Source of the DNA: a virus
Reading direction: 5' to 3' (one strand)
Virus record (IMG/VR): IMGVR_UViG_3300021379_001157
Location: 1 to 20,749 of that record
Length of the DNA: 20,749 nucleotides
Shown here: positions 1 to 6,783 of the stretch, piece by piece
Layout: each line of letters starts with the position of its first letter
How positions within the stretch are numbered: position 1 is the first letter of the stretch
Position numbers and translations under genes: made by a program
The notes under the pieces: model-generated
Seen by the model: the letters and a program-made list of their open reading frames with translations, nothing else
What the model was told of the DNA's origin: nothing
Database searches by the model: none

Positions 1-1222
1 GACTGTCATCACCTTTAATACGGAGACCGCGAGCTTTAAGGCCAGCAGGTAAATTCGATAGCGTACCAGCGTCAATGAGCTGGCGGAGAATCGAGGTAGC
101 CGATTTCGCAAGCCCACCAATAAGGTGGATAAGTCCCGTTCCATAGAAGCCAAGACCTGGGAGATATCTGTAATGAACGAAGTGCATTCGTTTCTTTTTC
201 TTTTCATCATCTTCATACCAGTTTCTGCGGATTGAAAGAATTGTGGATGATGTTTTGTCGATAGTCACAACATATGGACGCGCAATACCATCAGGATCAT
301 CAAACTCTTCAGGCATGTTCATATCAACATGCATTTCTAGAATTGTGTGACGGTCATCGTCTTCAACAATTGCGTCTTCTCCATCAAGCTCATCATACTT
401 TTCTTGGATGTCAGAGTAATCTGGTTCTGGTTCGGGAAGATCAACATCACGATAGAATCCGTTTACCTGCAACTGCAGAACTTCGTTTTGAGTTTTTTTC
501 ATGACATGTGTGTATCGCGGACATGTCTGCAGGTCAGAGGCACCATAAGAAACAACAAAGTCTTCTGATGGAACAAACATAGAGCAAGGACGCTCCATTA
601 GAGGATCATAGTAAACCTTCTTGAATGCAGAGCCTGCAATAGGCAACTTGAACAATAACTGTTCTGTTTCATCGCGGTACTCAGTCATTTCTTCCGTGAG
701 AAGATAATTCATCTCCGTTTCAACACGAGATGCTTGATCTGTTTTTTCTGGTGTAATCTTTCCAATAATCTTTGTGCGAACAGGCCCAGACGCAGGGAAT
801 ATTTCACCCATTGCCTGAGCCTGAAAGCGGACAACTGCCTCAGTGAGGATTGGGTGGAACACTCCTGATGCTCCAGCCCAAGGCTGCTGTCTGTCTTCGA
901 CCTTCATGCCCAGAAGGTCTAGACCCTTAACATATGCTCTTGCCCAATCTGATCTAGATTCTTTATCAGCTTGAAAATCACCTACAAGTTCAGATGCCAT
1001 TGATTGTAGAGTGTCTTCGTCAATTAACTCTGCAAGGTTGGCATCGTGATCATCGGCTCCCAAGAGTTCATCTGTGATGTCTCCTTCGAAGTCGATAATA
1101 ACCCCGCCGTCTTCGGTTTCCATGGATACAGCGTCAGGATTTACAATCTCGATTTGTAGCTCCTCAGCACCTTCGTCCTCATCCTCTAGTTCGAAAGGTG
1201 TCATCTGCTTTTCGATAGCCAT
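1..1222 (-). CDS. Phage portal protein, C-terminus beyond left edge
   Basis: Portal proteins form the dodecameric ring at one capsid vertex through which DNA is packaged and ejected. About 407 codons are visible, read on the minus strand from an ATG at 1222. An SD-like AAAGGAT lies just upstream. The N-terminus is very acidic. The body carries the portal-like stretch HYRYLPGLGFYGTGLIHLIG followed by KSATSILRQLIDAGTLSNLP, typical of P22-like and related podovirus portals. The window edge cuts the gene, so the missing end cannot be judged. It lies 43 bp downstream of the large terminase gene on the same strand, the usual packaging-module order. A GTTC palindrome (1241-1252) sits in that gap just before the ribosome binding site. 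Family assignment rests on recognised motifs, not a search. Confidence 0.88.
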   Translation of the reverse strand, partial: MAIEKQMTPFELEDEDEGAEELQIEIVNPDAVSMETEDGGVIIDFEGDITDELLGADDHDANLAELIDEDTLQSMASELVGDFQADKESRSDWARAYVKGLDLLGMKVEDRQQPWAGASGVFHPILTEAVVRFQAQAMGEIFPASGPVRTKIIGKITPEKTDQASRVETEMNYLLTEEMTEYRDETEQLLFKLPIAGSAFKKVYYDPLMERPCSMFVPSEDFVVSYGASDLQTCPRYTHVMKKTQNEVLQLQVNGFYRDVDLPEPEPDYSDIQEKYDELDGEDAIVEDDDRHTILEMHVDMNMPEEFDDPDGIARPYVVTIDKTSSTILSIRRNWYEDDEKKKKRMHFVHYRYLPGLGFYGTGLIHLIGGLAKSATSILRQLIDAGTLSNLPAGLKARGLRIKGDDS

Positions 1223-1240
1223 GTCTTATCCTTTGTAAAA

Positions 1241-1252
1241 GTTCAACTGAAC
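1241..1252. promoter_or_regulatory. Dispersed palindrome site 1 (GTTCAACTGAAC)
   Basis: Between terL and portal. On the minus strand it is followed by TTTT and then the portal ribosome binding site, about 19 bases before the start codon. It is one of nine similar sites. Confidence 0.7.
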
Positions 1253-1265
1253 TATAACAGAACAG

Positions 1266-2771
1266 TTAATAATATGCCACTGGTCTTCTGTACGATGGCT
1301 CATCGTCCCATTCATCTGTTGGAGTTCTAATCCATCCACCTTGTCTAAACCGTATCAGCGCCTGTGTCATTGAGTCAACATAGTCGTCATGTTCTCCCGC
1401 TGGAAAGGATGCGGCTTCTTCCATAACTTCATCAGCGAACCTAGTTGGTGGTGCCCACACAATTCCACTGGCAAACAGGTCCGTGACAGCATTAACCCTT
1501 GCGATCTTGTCTTGACCCCTAGAAGGCGTAAACTCTGTGACAGGAAGCCCCATAGCCCTAAGCTCGAATATCAATGGAGCACCAGATGCTTTCTTTTCCA
1601 CAACAAGCTGGTCTGGCTCGTACTCCCAGTATTTTTGATATGCCGCCTGCTTTAGGTCTGGGAATTCTAGTTTCTCCTTGTAGGCATCCAATAATATCAG
1701 GTTGGGGGCCATAAGCCCTTCATCATCTGGTTGATGAAAGATTCCCCATGTTGTGCAAGCACTGTAGTCGGAACGCTGAGTTTTTAGGAATGCCGTGTCC
1801 CAAGATTGGATGATAGCCTCACATGGCGGGGGATTAGTCCCTTCCCATTCACGCCACCACTCCCTTTTGATCAGAGCGCCCTCTTCGGATGTCGGGTCTT
1901 GCTGGTACTGCGCAGACCACTTCGATACAGGAATCTCTGCCTTAATCGCCTCAAGCTCATCCTGTTTCCAGAATTCAGGCCACAATGGCTTGCCTGACGG
2001 CATCAATGCTGGGAACTCAATAACCTCCCATTCATCAGAGCCTGCTCTTTCTGCAGACTTCTTAATGATTTGCCCAGTTAGATCACGCTTTGACCAGCGG
2101 GTCATAACGATAATAATTGCACCACCAGGTTGTAAACGCTGACGTGGGCCAGAGGTGTACCATTCGTACACGCGGTCATAGACCTCTGGATTAAACTGAC
2201 CTTGCTGCGCATCCTGTTCTGAATGGGGGTCATCAATAATCAGTACATCCGCACCTTTACCAGTTACAGCACCACCAACACCGATAGCGAAGTAATCACC
2301 TTTCTTGTTCGTGTTCCAGCGACCAGCAGCCTTTGAATCAGAAGATAGTTCTATGCCCTGAAAGACTTTCTGGAAGTCTTCTCCTTGAATCAAGTTACGA
2401 ACCTTACGACCAAAACCCACAGCAAGTTCTGCAGTGTGTGCCGTCTGAATAACTTTCTTTTCAGGAAACTGACCAAGAAACCAAGCAGGAAACAAGTAGC
2501 TTGCAAACTCAGACTTCGTATGACGAGGGGGCATGTTGATGATTAAACGCTTTAGCTCACCCCGTGCCACACGTTCAAATGCCTCGGACATAATCTTGTG
2601 GTGCCTACCACCAATAAAGCTAGGCCACATCATTTTAACAAATGCCATGAAGTCAGTTTTAGCAGCCTTCTTGTTCTTCATTTCTTCAAGAAGCTCTAAG
2701 TCCGACAAAAGGTCAGCCTGTTCCTCTAAGGACAAACCCTGTAACTGCTTTAGTATTTGATCGTACTGCAT
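1266..2771 (-). CDS. terL: Terminase large subunit
   Basis: This is the packaging motor: an ATPase that pumps DNA into the procapsid and a nuclease that cuts the concatemer. The protein has 501 aa, normal for the family. An N-terminal helical stretch is followed by a Walker A-like loop MPPRHTKSE (about 80-88), Walker B VLIIDDP (176-182) and a coupling motif VMTRW (222-226). The C-terminal RNase H-like nuclease shows D325 in SWDTA, E392 in VVEKKA and the aspartates of HDDYVDS (461-467). All expected catalytic acids are present. The start at 2771 has AGGG about 10 nt upstream. Upstream on the same strand lies the small terminase gene, but 474 bp away, unusually far for a terS-terL pair. The portal gene follows. 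Confidence 0.95.
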   Translation of the reverse strand: MQYDQILKQLQGLSLEEQADLLSDLELLEEMKNKKAAKTDFMAFVKMMWPSFIGGRHHKIMSEAFERVARGELKRLIINMPPRHTKSEFASYLFPAWFLGQFPEKKVIQTAHTAELAVGFGRKVRNLIQGEDFQKVFQGIELSSDSKAAGRWNTNKKGDYFAIGVGGAVTGKGADVLIIDDPHSEQDAQQGQFNPEVYDRVYEWYTSGPRQRLQPGGAIIIVMTRWSKRDLTGQIIKKSAERAGSDEWEVIEFPALMPSGKPLWPEFWKQDELEAIKAEIPVSKWSAQYQQDPTSEEGALIKREWWREWEGTNPPPCEAIIQSWDTAFLKTQRSDYSACTTWGIFHQPDDEGLMAPNLILLDAYKEKLEFPDLKQAAYQKYWEYEPDQLVVEKKASGAPLIFELRAMGLPVTEFTPSRGQDKIARVNAVTDLFASGIVWAPPTRFADEVMEEAASFPAGEHDDYVDSMTQALIRFRQGGWIRTPTDEWDDEPSYRRPVAYY

Positions 2772-2783
2772 TCTATTACCCTA

Positions 2784-2857
2784 TCACCCAAGCGGTAGGC
2801 ATCGCAATGGGTGACTCGCGATACCTACCATAAGCACCAGTAGGGATAATTTGGTGC
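2784..2857 (-). repeat. Cluster of three inverted repeats in the terL leader
   Basis: Three pairs of arms are visible: TCACCC (2784-2789) with GGGTGA (2809-2814); GGTAGGCATCGC (2794-2805) with GCGATACCTACC (2818-2829), 11 of 12 positions complementary with a 12-nt spacer; and GCACCA (2834-2839) with TGGTGC (2852-2857), again with a 12-nt spacer. The first two pairs interleave, so they cannot both form simple hairpins at once. They could switch, form a pseudoknot, or be bound as DNA. The cluster sits 13 nt upstream of the terL start. Confidence 0.55.
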
Positions 2858-2884
2858 CTAGTAGTTAATAACATTACGCGCGCG

Positions 2885-2967
2885 TATAGTATATATATTA
2901 TATATATTACTCTCTCTCTAAAAGAGAGAGAGATATAATTATATTATATATATTATATATAGGGGTA
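2885..2967. repeat. Alternating AT tract with perfect CT/GA hairpin
   Basis: TA-rich simple sequence flanks CTCTCTCTCT (2910-2919), loop AAAA, GAGAGAGAGA (2924-2933), a perfect 10-bp stem that extends by two more pairs. Such DNA melts easily and could extrude a cruciform. It is a candidate origin or promoter element for the late minus-strand genes, or simply low-complexity spacer. Confidence 0.6.
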
Positions 2968-3124
2968 TAGGATTCCTTGGCATGCTGGCGCATAAATCTA
3001 CCAATTCCTTCACAGGCACTTCTGATTCTTGAACTTTATAGGGGGGGGTCTTTTTGTGAGGATTATATAATTGTTTGTGTGGAACATCATGTATACGCGC
3101 ATGCAGGTACGTGCAGCGTCATGC

Positions 3125-3145
3125 GGGGGTGGGGGTAGGTGGGGG
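3125..3145 (+). other. G-rich tract, possible two-tetrad G-quadruplex
   Basis: Runs of 5, 5, 2 and 5 guanines are separated by T, TA and T. Four runs of at least GG with very short loops could fold a two-tetrad quadruplex. Only three runs reach three or more G, so a three-tetrad form would need a long run to be used twice. A run of eight G lies at 3041-3048. Confidence 0.35.
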
Positions 3146-3233
3146 TGTCGCGTTCCGTCCAAGTTACGATGGGCGAGCCGATTTAACATAATACTTATTA
3201 TCGGATCACCCTGAAATCAAAGTGAGGGAAAAA

Positions 3234-3245
3234 GTGCGAATGAAC
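3234..3245. promoter_or_regulatory. Dispersed palindrome site 2 (GTGCGAATGAAC)
   Basis: Variant with GTGC in the left arm, preceded by AAAAA. It abuts the terS stop codon, at the 3' end of the gene. Confidence 0.55.
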
Positions 3246-3764
3246 TTATCCGATACCGAGGCGTTGCAGCTTGGCTTTGATGTCCTGCTCTAGCTGTTCC
3301 TCGGTGCGCTCGGTCTTATCCTCAGTCTCAACCTTGTCGATCCACATTCCCATGGACTTACCCAATAGCTCCAAGGCTCTGACCTGAGTGCCATCAGCTT
3401 CACCACCGCGCAGTGCGATCTCTTCCAGTTTTGAAATCACCCTTTCGCTTCGAGAGAGCCTCTGCATGCGCTGTTCCGCTTCTCTATCCCGCTGTAGCCT
3501 ATCAATCCTTAGTGACACCTTGGGGTGTTGCACGAGCTTACACGCCTCCACATGAACGCTTGCTGCACTCATGTTATTGGCATCATACGCCTGTCTGTAT
3601 GCATCACTAAAATTGGTTCCCTCGAATACAAGCATTGCGAAGGCTTCTTGCTTATCTGTTAACCCTGTATCTGGGTTGATGGCACTCTTCTTTCTGGTGC
3701 CTGTATTACTCTTACCTGTACTACTCACTACCTTGAGCTTTGGCTTATCTTTATTGGTTGTCAT
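3246..3764 (-). CDS. terS: Terminase small subunit (Terminase_2-like)
   Basis: TerS recognises the phage DNA to start packaging and regulates the large subunit. The 172-aa protein has a basic, low-complexity N-terminus (about 1-30), then the family's helical DNA-binding region LTDKQEAFAMLVFEGTNFSD AYRQAYD, then a charged helical segment rich in K, E and R suited to oligomerisation. Length and the LTxKQ...F..AYR..Y pattern fit the Terminase_2/TerS group. The start ATG at 3764 has GAGGT a few bases upstream. It is probably the first gene of the minus-strand packaging module, with its promoter in the control region to its right; a 15-bp palindrome lies 56 bp upstream. The GTGC form of the dispersed palindrome abuts its stop codon. 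Confidence 0.85.
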   Translation of the reverse strand: MTTNKDKPKLKVVSSTGKSNTGTRKKSAINPDTGLTDKQEAFAMLVFEGTNFSDAYRQAYDANNMSAASVHVEACKLVQHPKVSLRIDRLQRDREAEQRMQRLSRSERVISKLEEIALRGGEADGTQVRALELLGKSMGMWIDKVETEDKTERTEEQLEQDIKAKLQRLGIG

Positions 3765-3819
3765 ATTGACCTCGACGCTGCGCTTGGCTTTCGTGGTTTT
3801 TCATATTCAATTTAATGCA

Positions 3820-3834
3820 TGCAAGCAGCTTGCA
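3820..3834. promoter_or_regulatory. 15-bp palindrome upstream of terS
   Basis: TGCAAGCAGCTTGCA is a perfect inverted repeat of 6-bp arms around CAG, located 56 bp upstream of the terS start. Position and symmetry suggest an operator for the minus-strand packaging operon. The binding protein is unknown. Confidence 0.4.
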
Positions 3835-3896
3835 ATGTGAAAACGAATCACCCTTGGTTTGGCACCTGATCTAGGGCCAAGCGATCCCCCAGAAAA

Positions 3897-3908
3897 GTGC
3901 AATTGAAC
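3897..3908. promoter_or_regulatory. Dispersed palindrome site 3 (GTGCAATTGAAC)
   Basis: Variant with GTGC, preceded by AAAA. It lies in the control region between terS and the candidate early promoter, about 108 bp upstream of its -35 hexamer. Confidence 0.6.
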
Positions 3909-3988
3909 TAATTTGCAGTGTACACCTTAAATTTTTTTTTGTCACGATATCCCTTGTTTTATTGGTGTTTCCTGATCTTCTTCTACTG

Positions 3989-4044
3989 ATAAGGGAAAAT
4001 AAGGGACAATAGGGGTTGACTAGGTCATTTAGATCGCTTATCTA
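3989..4044 (+). promoter_or_regulatory. Candidate early promoter with three phased repeats
   Basis: A good -35 hexamer, TTGACT (4016-4021), is followed after 17 bp by TATCTA (4039-4044), a weak -10. Directly upstream are three repeats with 10-bp period, ATAAGGGAAA (3989-3998), ATAAGGGACA (3999-4008) and ATAGGGGTTG (4009-4018). They place the same bases on one face of the helix, as expected for an activator site. A related inverted copy (AACAAGGGAT) reads on the other strand near 3948-3957. It would drive the plus-strand early operon. Confidence 0.5.
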
Positions 4045-4045
4045 A

Positions 4046-4400
4046 CCCTAAGAAGCAACGGGTGCTCGCGGTTTCATCCCCCTGCCCCTCAGTGCTTAAA
4101 AGGTCTCTCAGGACCGCGCCCCTCAGCTTTCGGGGACAAGACATAAAGGCTCGCAAGGCCAGACACGAGGTTTCGACTTCGGAAAGCAGCTTCCCTCCTA
4201 GCGGACGGATGATCGGGCAACACGCCGACAATCATCTTTCCCCATGAAGAGTGGGCTTTCTACCAAACAGAGTGCACCACCGATGTTCAGTTGGTCGTCG
4301 TTGAACGCGACTTGGTATCGGACCTGACGCTGTCAGTCAGCATCACCTTCCACAAGTGATGTCCGCTGAGGTTTTCCAGAGTGATCAGGGTAGAGAACGA
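4046..4400 (+). ncRNA. Candidate structured leader or non-coding RNA
   Basis: This GC-rich stretch between the promoter-like sequence and the first plus gene has no convincing gene. Short open frames on both strands lack recognisable features. It is rich in complementary arms: CGCGGT/ACCGCG enclosing CCTG/CAGG (about 4067-4116); GGAA/TTCC; GATGAT/ATCATC enclosing CGG/CCG (about 4206-4235); and CGGAC/GTCCG enclosing CTGAC/GTCAG and a perfect CATCAC/GTGATG hairpin (about 4319-4369), which resembles a multibranch junction. It could be a long structured 5' leader or a phage non-coding RNA. I cannot match it to a known RNA family by eye, and no tRNA cloverleaf is seen. Confidence 0.4.
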
Positions 4401-4480
4401 CAGAGGTGGTTGGAGTGAGACAATCGAGAGCGGCAGCTATCTGGTTGCCGTTGTCATGGTTTCATTCGAAAGGACACACA

Positions 4481-4621
4481 ATGGGTTTTATCCTGTTTGC
4501 TTTGATCTTCATTTCTGTCGCTTGGTTCTTGCATGAACCACAGCCCAAGATGGTCTTCGCTACTAGCGAGGCTCGACTGCGCATTGACGGTGCTTATGCC
4601 GTTCGCGCCAATAACCTTTGA
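4481..4621 (+). CDS. Small membrane protein, unknown function
   Basis: This 46-aa protein is not assigned to a family. Residues about 2-17 (GFILFALIFISVAWFL) form one hydrophobic helix near the N-terminus, a single membrane anchor or signal-anchor, followed by a short soluble tail with several basic residues. The ATG at 4481 is preceded by AAAGGA with good spacing. Upstream in-frame starts would add a stretch overlapping the foldable leader and lack a good ribosome binding site. It is the first gene of the plus-strand early operon, 12 bp before the next gene. Small early membrane proteins in phages often act on the host envelope, but nothing here proves that. Confidence 0.6.
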   Translation: MGFILFALIFISVAWFLHEPQPKMVFATSEARLRIDGAYAVRANNL

Positions 4622-4633
4622 GAGGAGTTTTCA

Positions 4634-4834
4634 ATGACCAACCTTAACAATGCTATCGCCGCCTATCGCATGCATGTCCGCTGCAAAGCAGAGCGCAGCC
4701 ACTACGAGGCTGAGAGCTACTACCAACAGGCGACACACTTCGCCACCAAGCATGCCGCTGAGATCGGCAGCAACCGCCTGAACGTCATGTGGGACGTGTT
4801 TGACCACATGATCGAAAACCCTGTCTATTCTTAA
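4634..4834 (+). CDS. Hypothetical early phage protein (66 aa)
   Basis: No family recognised. The product is soluble and probably mostly helical, with many Ala, His and Tyr residues (YRMHVRCKAERSHYEAESYY in its first half). The start at 4634 has an excellent GAGAGGAG Shine-Dalgarno sequence. It is tightly placed between two other small early genes (12 bp before, 15 bp after), so it is probably co-transcribed and expressed early. Confidence 0.7.
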   Translation: MTNLNNAIAAYRMHVRCKAERSHYEAESYYQQATHFATKHAAEIGSNRLNVMWDVFDHMIENPVYS

Positions 4835-4849
4835 TCAAGGAGATCAATC

Positions 4850-5131
4850 ATGATCACTTACATCGCCGCCGATAACGGCTTCATTGAGCTTTACGAAAAC
4901 ACTGGCGATGAGGCACCTGTCGCCATCGCTGACAATGACAAAACCCTTGCGTACTATCTGACAGTGCACGGCGTTGCTCATTCAGTCGCCACCTCGTCCT
5001 CAATGGACTTTGCCGACGAATACGGCTTTGCCCATCACGACAGTGCAAAGAAGCTCTGGCTGCGCAGCATCGACAAGTACCGCAAAGTCGCCCAGATGTT
5101 GGGCATCTACGTTTCCCCAAATCTTCAATAA
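4850..5131 (+). CDS. Hypothetical early phage protein (93 aa)
   Basis: No family recognised. The N-terminal half looks like short beta strands (MITYIAADNGFIELYENT) and the C-terminal half helical with basic residues (KKLWLRSIDKYRKVAQML). No cysteines, membrane segments or catalytic motif are seen. The start is fixed by AAGGAGATCAATC immediately before the ATG. The 15-base initiation region GGAGATCAATCATGA is identical to that of the MoxR gene at 8812. It belongs to the first block of four small genes in the early operon. Confidence 0.7.
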   Translation: MITYIAADNGFIELYENTGDEAPVAIADNDKTLAYYLTVHGVAHSVATSSSMDFADEYGFAHHDSAKKLWLRSIDKYRKVAQMLGIYVSPNLQ

Positions 5132-5142
5132 GGAGAGCTATC

Positions 5143-5445
5143 ATGGCTTCAATCAATACCGTCTTCCGCTCAATCACCCGCGTTGGCATCACTGTCGAAA
5201 TCATCTTGGATGGTGATGGCGGTCAGCATGTCCTGAGCATCCGCTCTGATAGCGACACTGCTTTCCAGTGGACTTATCAGTACACTCATCCCAACGGTGA
5301 CAGTTGGCGTTATCGTGCCGATGAATACCTTCACAATGAGGCCGTTCACGGTCAGTTCGATGACGGTGACATCTTCCACGTCACCGCGATGATCATGGCG
5401 GTCAAAGAGAACGGCAAATACATCGCTGCGCCTGTCGCCGCGTGA
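5143..5445 (+). CDS. Hypothetical early phage protein (100 aa)
   Basis: No family recognised. Predicted beta-rich soluble protein with many Asp, His and aromatic residues (for example FQWTYQYTHPNGDSWRYRAD). Its N-terminal segment SITRVGITVEI resembles the start of the product at 8096 (ATRV...TVEI), so the two may share a domain; this is only a visual similarity. A strong AAGGAG lies before the ATG. It is the last gene of the first block: 10 nt after its stop comes the first of three similar GC hairpins. Confidence 0.68.
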   Translation: MASINTVFRSITRVGITVEIILDGDGGQHVLSIRSDSDTAFQWTYQYTHPNGDSWRYRADEYLHNEAVHGQFDDGDIFHVTAMIMAVKENGKYIAAPVAA

Positions 5446-5455
5446 TCTCAAAAGT

Positions 5456-5473
5456 GTGGCCCTGCGGGGCCGC
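5456..5473 (+). repeat. GC hairpin, copy 1 of 3
   Basis: GTGGCCC-TGCG-GGGCCGC folds into a 7-bp stem with one G-U pair and a tetraloop. It begins 10 nt after a stop codon and has no T-run after it, so it is not a standard intrinsic terminator. Two other gaps carry the same structure (6019-6036, 6784-6803). Confidence 0.7.
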
Positions 5474-5503
5474 ATCATTGGTATCATGAAAAGGAGATTG
5501 CCC

Positions 5504-6007
5504 ATGCAATATCACGTTATCAAGAAACGCATGTCCCCCCATGTTCGTGCGATGCTCAACAGCCCAGAGGGTAGTTGGGACGGTCACCCCCAAGCTCGTG
5601 CCTATGCTGACCTGAGCTTCCTGCTTGGCAAGGATGCACAAGAGCTTGAACTGAAAGCCCTGCATGCCCTGATCCACGGTGTTTACATGCACAAGACCTC
5701 TTACGAGATCGAACTGGAAGCGGGTGGCGATGGTGCCGAACAGATCAGCGAGAACCTTGAAAAGATTTTCGTATTCGAGAATGCGCCCTATCCCACTGAG
5801 CTAAACCAGATCGCCTGTCGTGGCGGCGGCGGTAGCAGCCTGTCAGTGGGTGACTTGGTGTTTGTCGATGCACCCAAGCCCATGATCTTCATGTGCGCTT
5901 CTGTCGGTTACGTCCAGTTGCGGAACCCATTTGTCGATGCCTTCAAGGATATCGGACCTTCAATCATTGTTGGGGAACAATGCCTCAACGATACTTGGGC
6001 TGCGTAA
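5504..6007 (+). CDS. Hypothetical early phage protein (167 aa)
   Basis: No family recognised. The N-terminal half is mixed (MQYHVIKKRMSPHVRAML) with several His residues; the middle has an acidic helical stretch. A Gly-rich linker CRGGGGSSLSVGDLVFVDAP (about 105-124) leads into a short hydrophobic beta-like C-terminal part. The Gly-rich turn and following strands suggest a small two-part fold. The ATG at 5504 is chosen because AAAAGGAG lies just upstream; more upstream starts would run into the GC hairpin. It is flanked by GC hairpins on both sides, so it may be expressed as a separate mRNA segment. Confidence 0.7.
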   Translation: MQYHVIKKRMSPHVRAMLNSPEGSWDGHPQARAYADLSFLLGKDAQELELKALHALIHGVYMHKTSYEIELEAGGDGAEQISENLEKIFVFENAPYPTELNQIACRGGGGSSLSVGDLVFVDAPKPMIFMCASVGYVQLRNPFVDAFKDIGPSIIVGEQCLNDTWAA

Positions 6008-6018
6008 GCCCCTTCACT

Positions 6019-6036
6019 GTGGCCCTGTCGGGCCGC
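6019..6036 (+). repeat. GC hairpin, copy 2 of 3
   Basis: GTGGCCC-TGTC-GGGCCGC has the same 7-bp stem and G-U position as copy 1, with a different tetraloop. It starts 11 nt after the preceding stop codon and lies 38 nt before the next start. No T-run follows. Confidence 0.7.
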
Positions 6037-6074
6037 ACCTTCCCAATAACAGTCAGCCAGAAAAGGATGAACAG

Positions 6075-6770
6075 ATGACTGCTAAAGATTTTATTGTTTC
6101 AGATGCTTCGATCAATGTTGTTTACAAAGCGGAGCAAAACATTGCTGACCTCAAGGGTCAGAACCGCACCAACAACGAGGCGGCTAACGCTGAGAAGATG
6201 GGTGCCTACGGCGAGGTGATCGCCTCAATCGCCCACGTCAAACTGGTCAAGGGTAACCTGCCTCGTGCCGTGTCTAAGAAGCTACGCTCTGCGCTGCTTG
6301 AAGAGGCGGGTCTGAAAGAGGCAACCGTCAAGCGGTACGTCGAGAATTCTGTCGGTGCCGTGCGCCTGATCAAAGAGAAGATCGGGGACATCCCAAGCCA
6401 GTACACTGGCGATGCCATTGTGCGTGACCTTGCTGCGATGGAGATCGATAGCGAGAACAAACTTGCCAAAGCGGTCAAGGGTGAGAGCGACAAGTCAAAA
6501 GCTCAACGCCTTGCGGAGCAAGTTGTCGGCAAGTTCTCTACCAAAAAGGATGAGAACGGCAAACAGGTGCAGGGCGATGTCTTCAAGGATGGCCTTGATG
6601 ATGACGAACTGGACGAGTTCCAGAACGCGATGCGTGAGCTTATGGCTGCGCGGAAAGCGTACCGTGACACTGAGGCTGCCAAGGCCGCTGCCGCTGAGGC
6701 AGAGAACGAGAACGACACTGTCGATGCTGCCGTTGTGGCGATGCTCGACGAGCTTGGCGTTGCGTCTTGA
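6075..6770 (+). CDS. Hypothetical helical phage protein (231 aa)
   Basis: No family recognised. The protein is highly charged and almost entirely helical. Residues about 60-100 (RAVSKKLRSALLEEAGLKEA TVKRYVENS) could include a helix-turn-helix-like segment, and the C-terminal third (FQNAMRELMAARKAYRDTEA AKAAAAEAENE) is strongly coiled-coil-like and ends in a short acidic helix. A DNA-binding or scaffold-type role is possible but not shown. The start ATG at 6075 has AAAAGGATG upstream with fair spacing; longer in-frame extensions would overlap the end of the previous gene and the hairpin. Confidence 0.72.
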   Translation: MTAKDFIVSDASINVVYKAEQNIADLKGQNRTNNEAANAEKMGAYGEVIASIAHVKLVKGNLPRAVSKKLRSALLEEAGLKEATVKRYVENSVGAVRLIKEKIGDIPSQYTGDAIVRDLAAMEIDSENKLAKAVKGESDKSKAQRLAEQVVGKFSTKKDENGKQVQGDVFKDGLDDDELDEFQNAMRELMAARKAYRDTEAAKAAAAEAENENDTVDAAVVAMLDELGVAS

Positions 6771-6783
6771 ATGAGTTTTGTTG

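Larger units (their letters stand above)
2772..3245. other. Gene-free gap between terS and terL; candidate pac/origin/leader
   Basis: No convincing gene is seen on either strand in these 474 bp. The gap holds three nested or adjacent inverted repeats next to terL (2784-2857), an alternating AT tract with a perfect CT/GA hairpin (about 2885-2967), a run of eight G (3041-3048), a CGCATG/CATGCG inverted repeat (3098-3125) and a G-rich stretch with runs of 5, 5, 2 and 5 G (3125-3145). A partial GTTC-palindrome half site lies near 3026-3036. A GTGC-type copy of the palindrome (3234-3245) abuts the terS stop. Low-complexity AT next to G-runs beside the terminase genes could mark a packaging site, a replication origin or a regulated leader for terL. 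The sequence alone does not decide. Confidence 0.5.

Noticed and set aside
274-568. Plus-strand frames opposite the portal gene
   Set aside because: They are antisense to a clear portal coding sequence with no ribosome binding site or protein features.
3932-3940. T9 run as a terminator for plus-strand transcription
   Set aside because: No GC-rich hairpin precedes it and no plus-strand gene ends nearby.
4140-4175. T-loop-like TTCGA sequence suggesting a tRNA or tmRNA
   Set aside because: No acceptor stem, anticodon arm or CCA end can be fitted around it.
4025-4247. Overlapping short open frames on both strands (about 68 aa minus, 61 aa plus)
   Set aside because: No good ribosome binding site, no recognisable protein pattern, strong complementary arms in the DNA; better explained as structured non-coding sequence.
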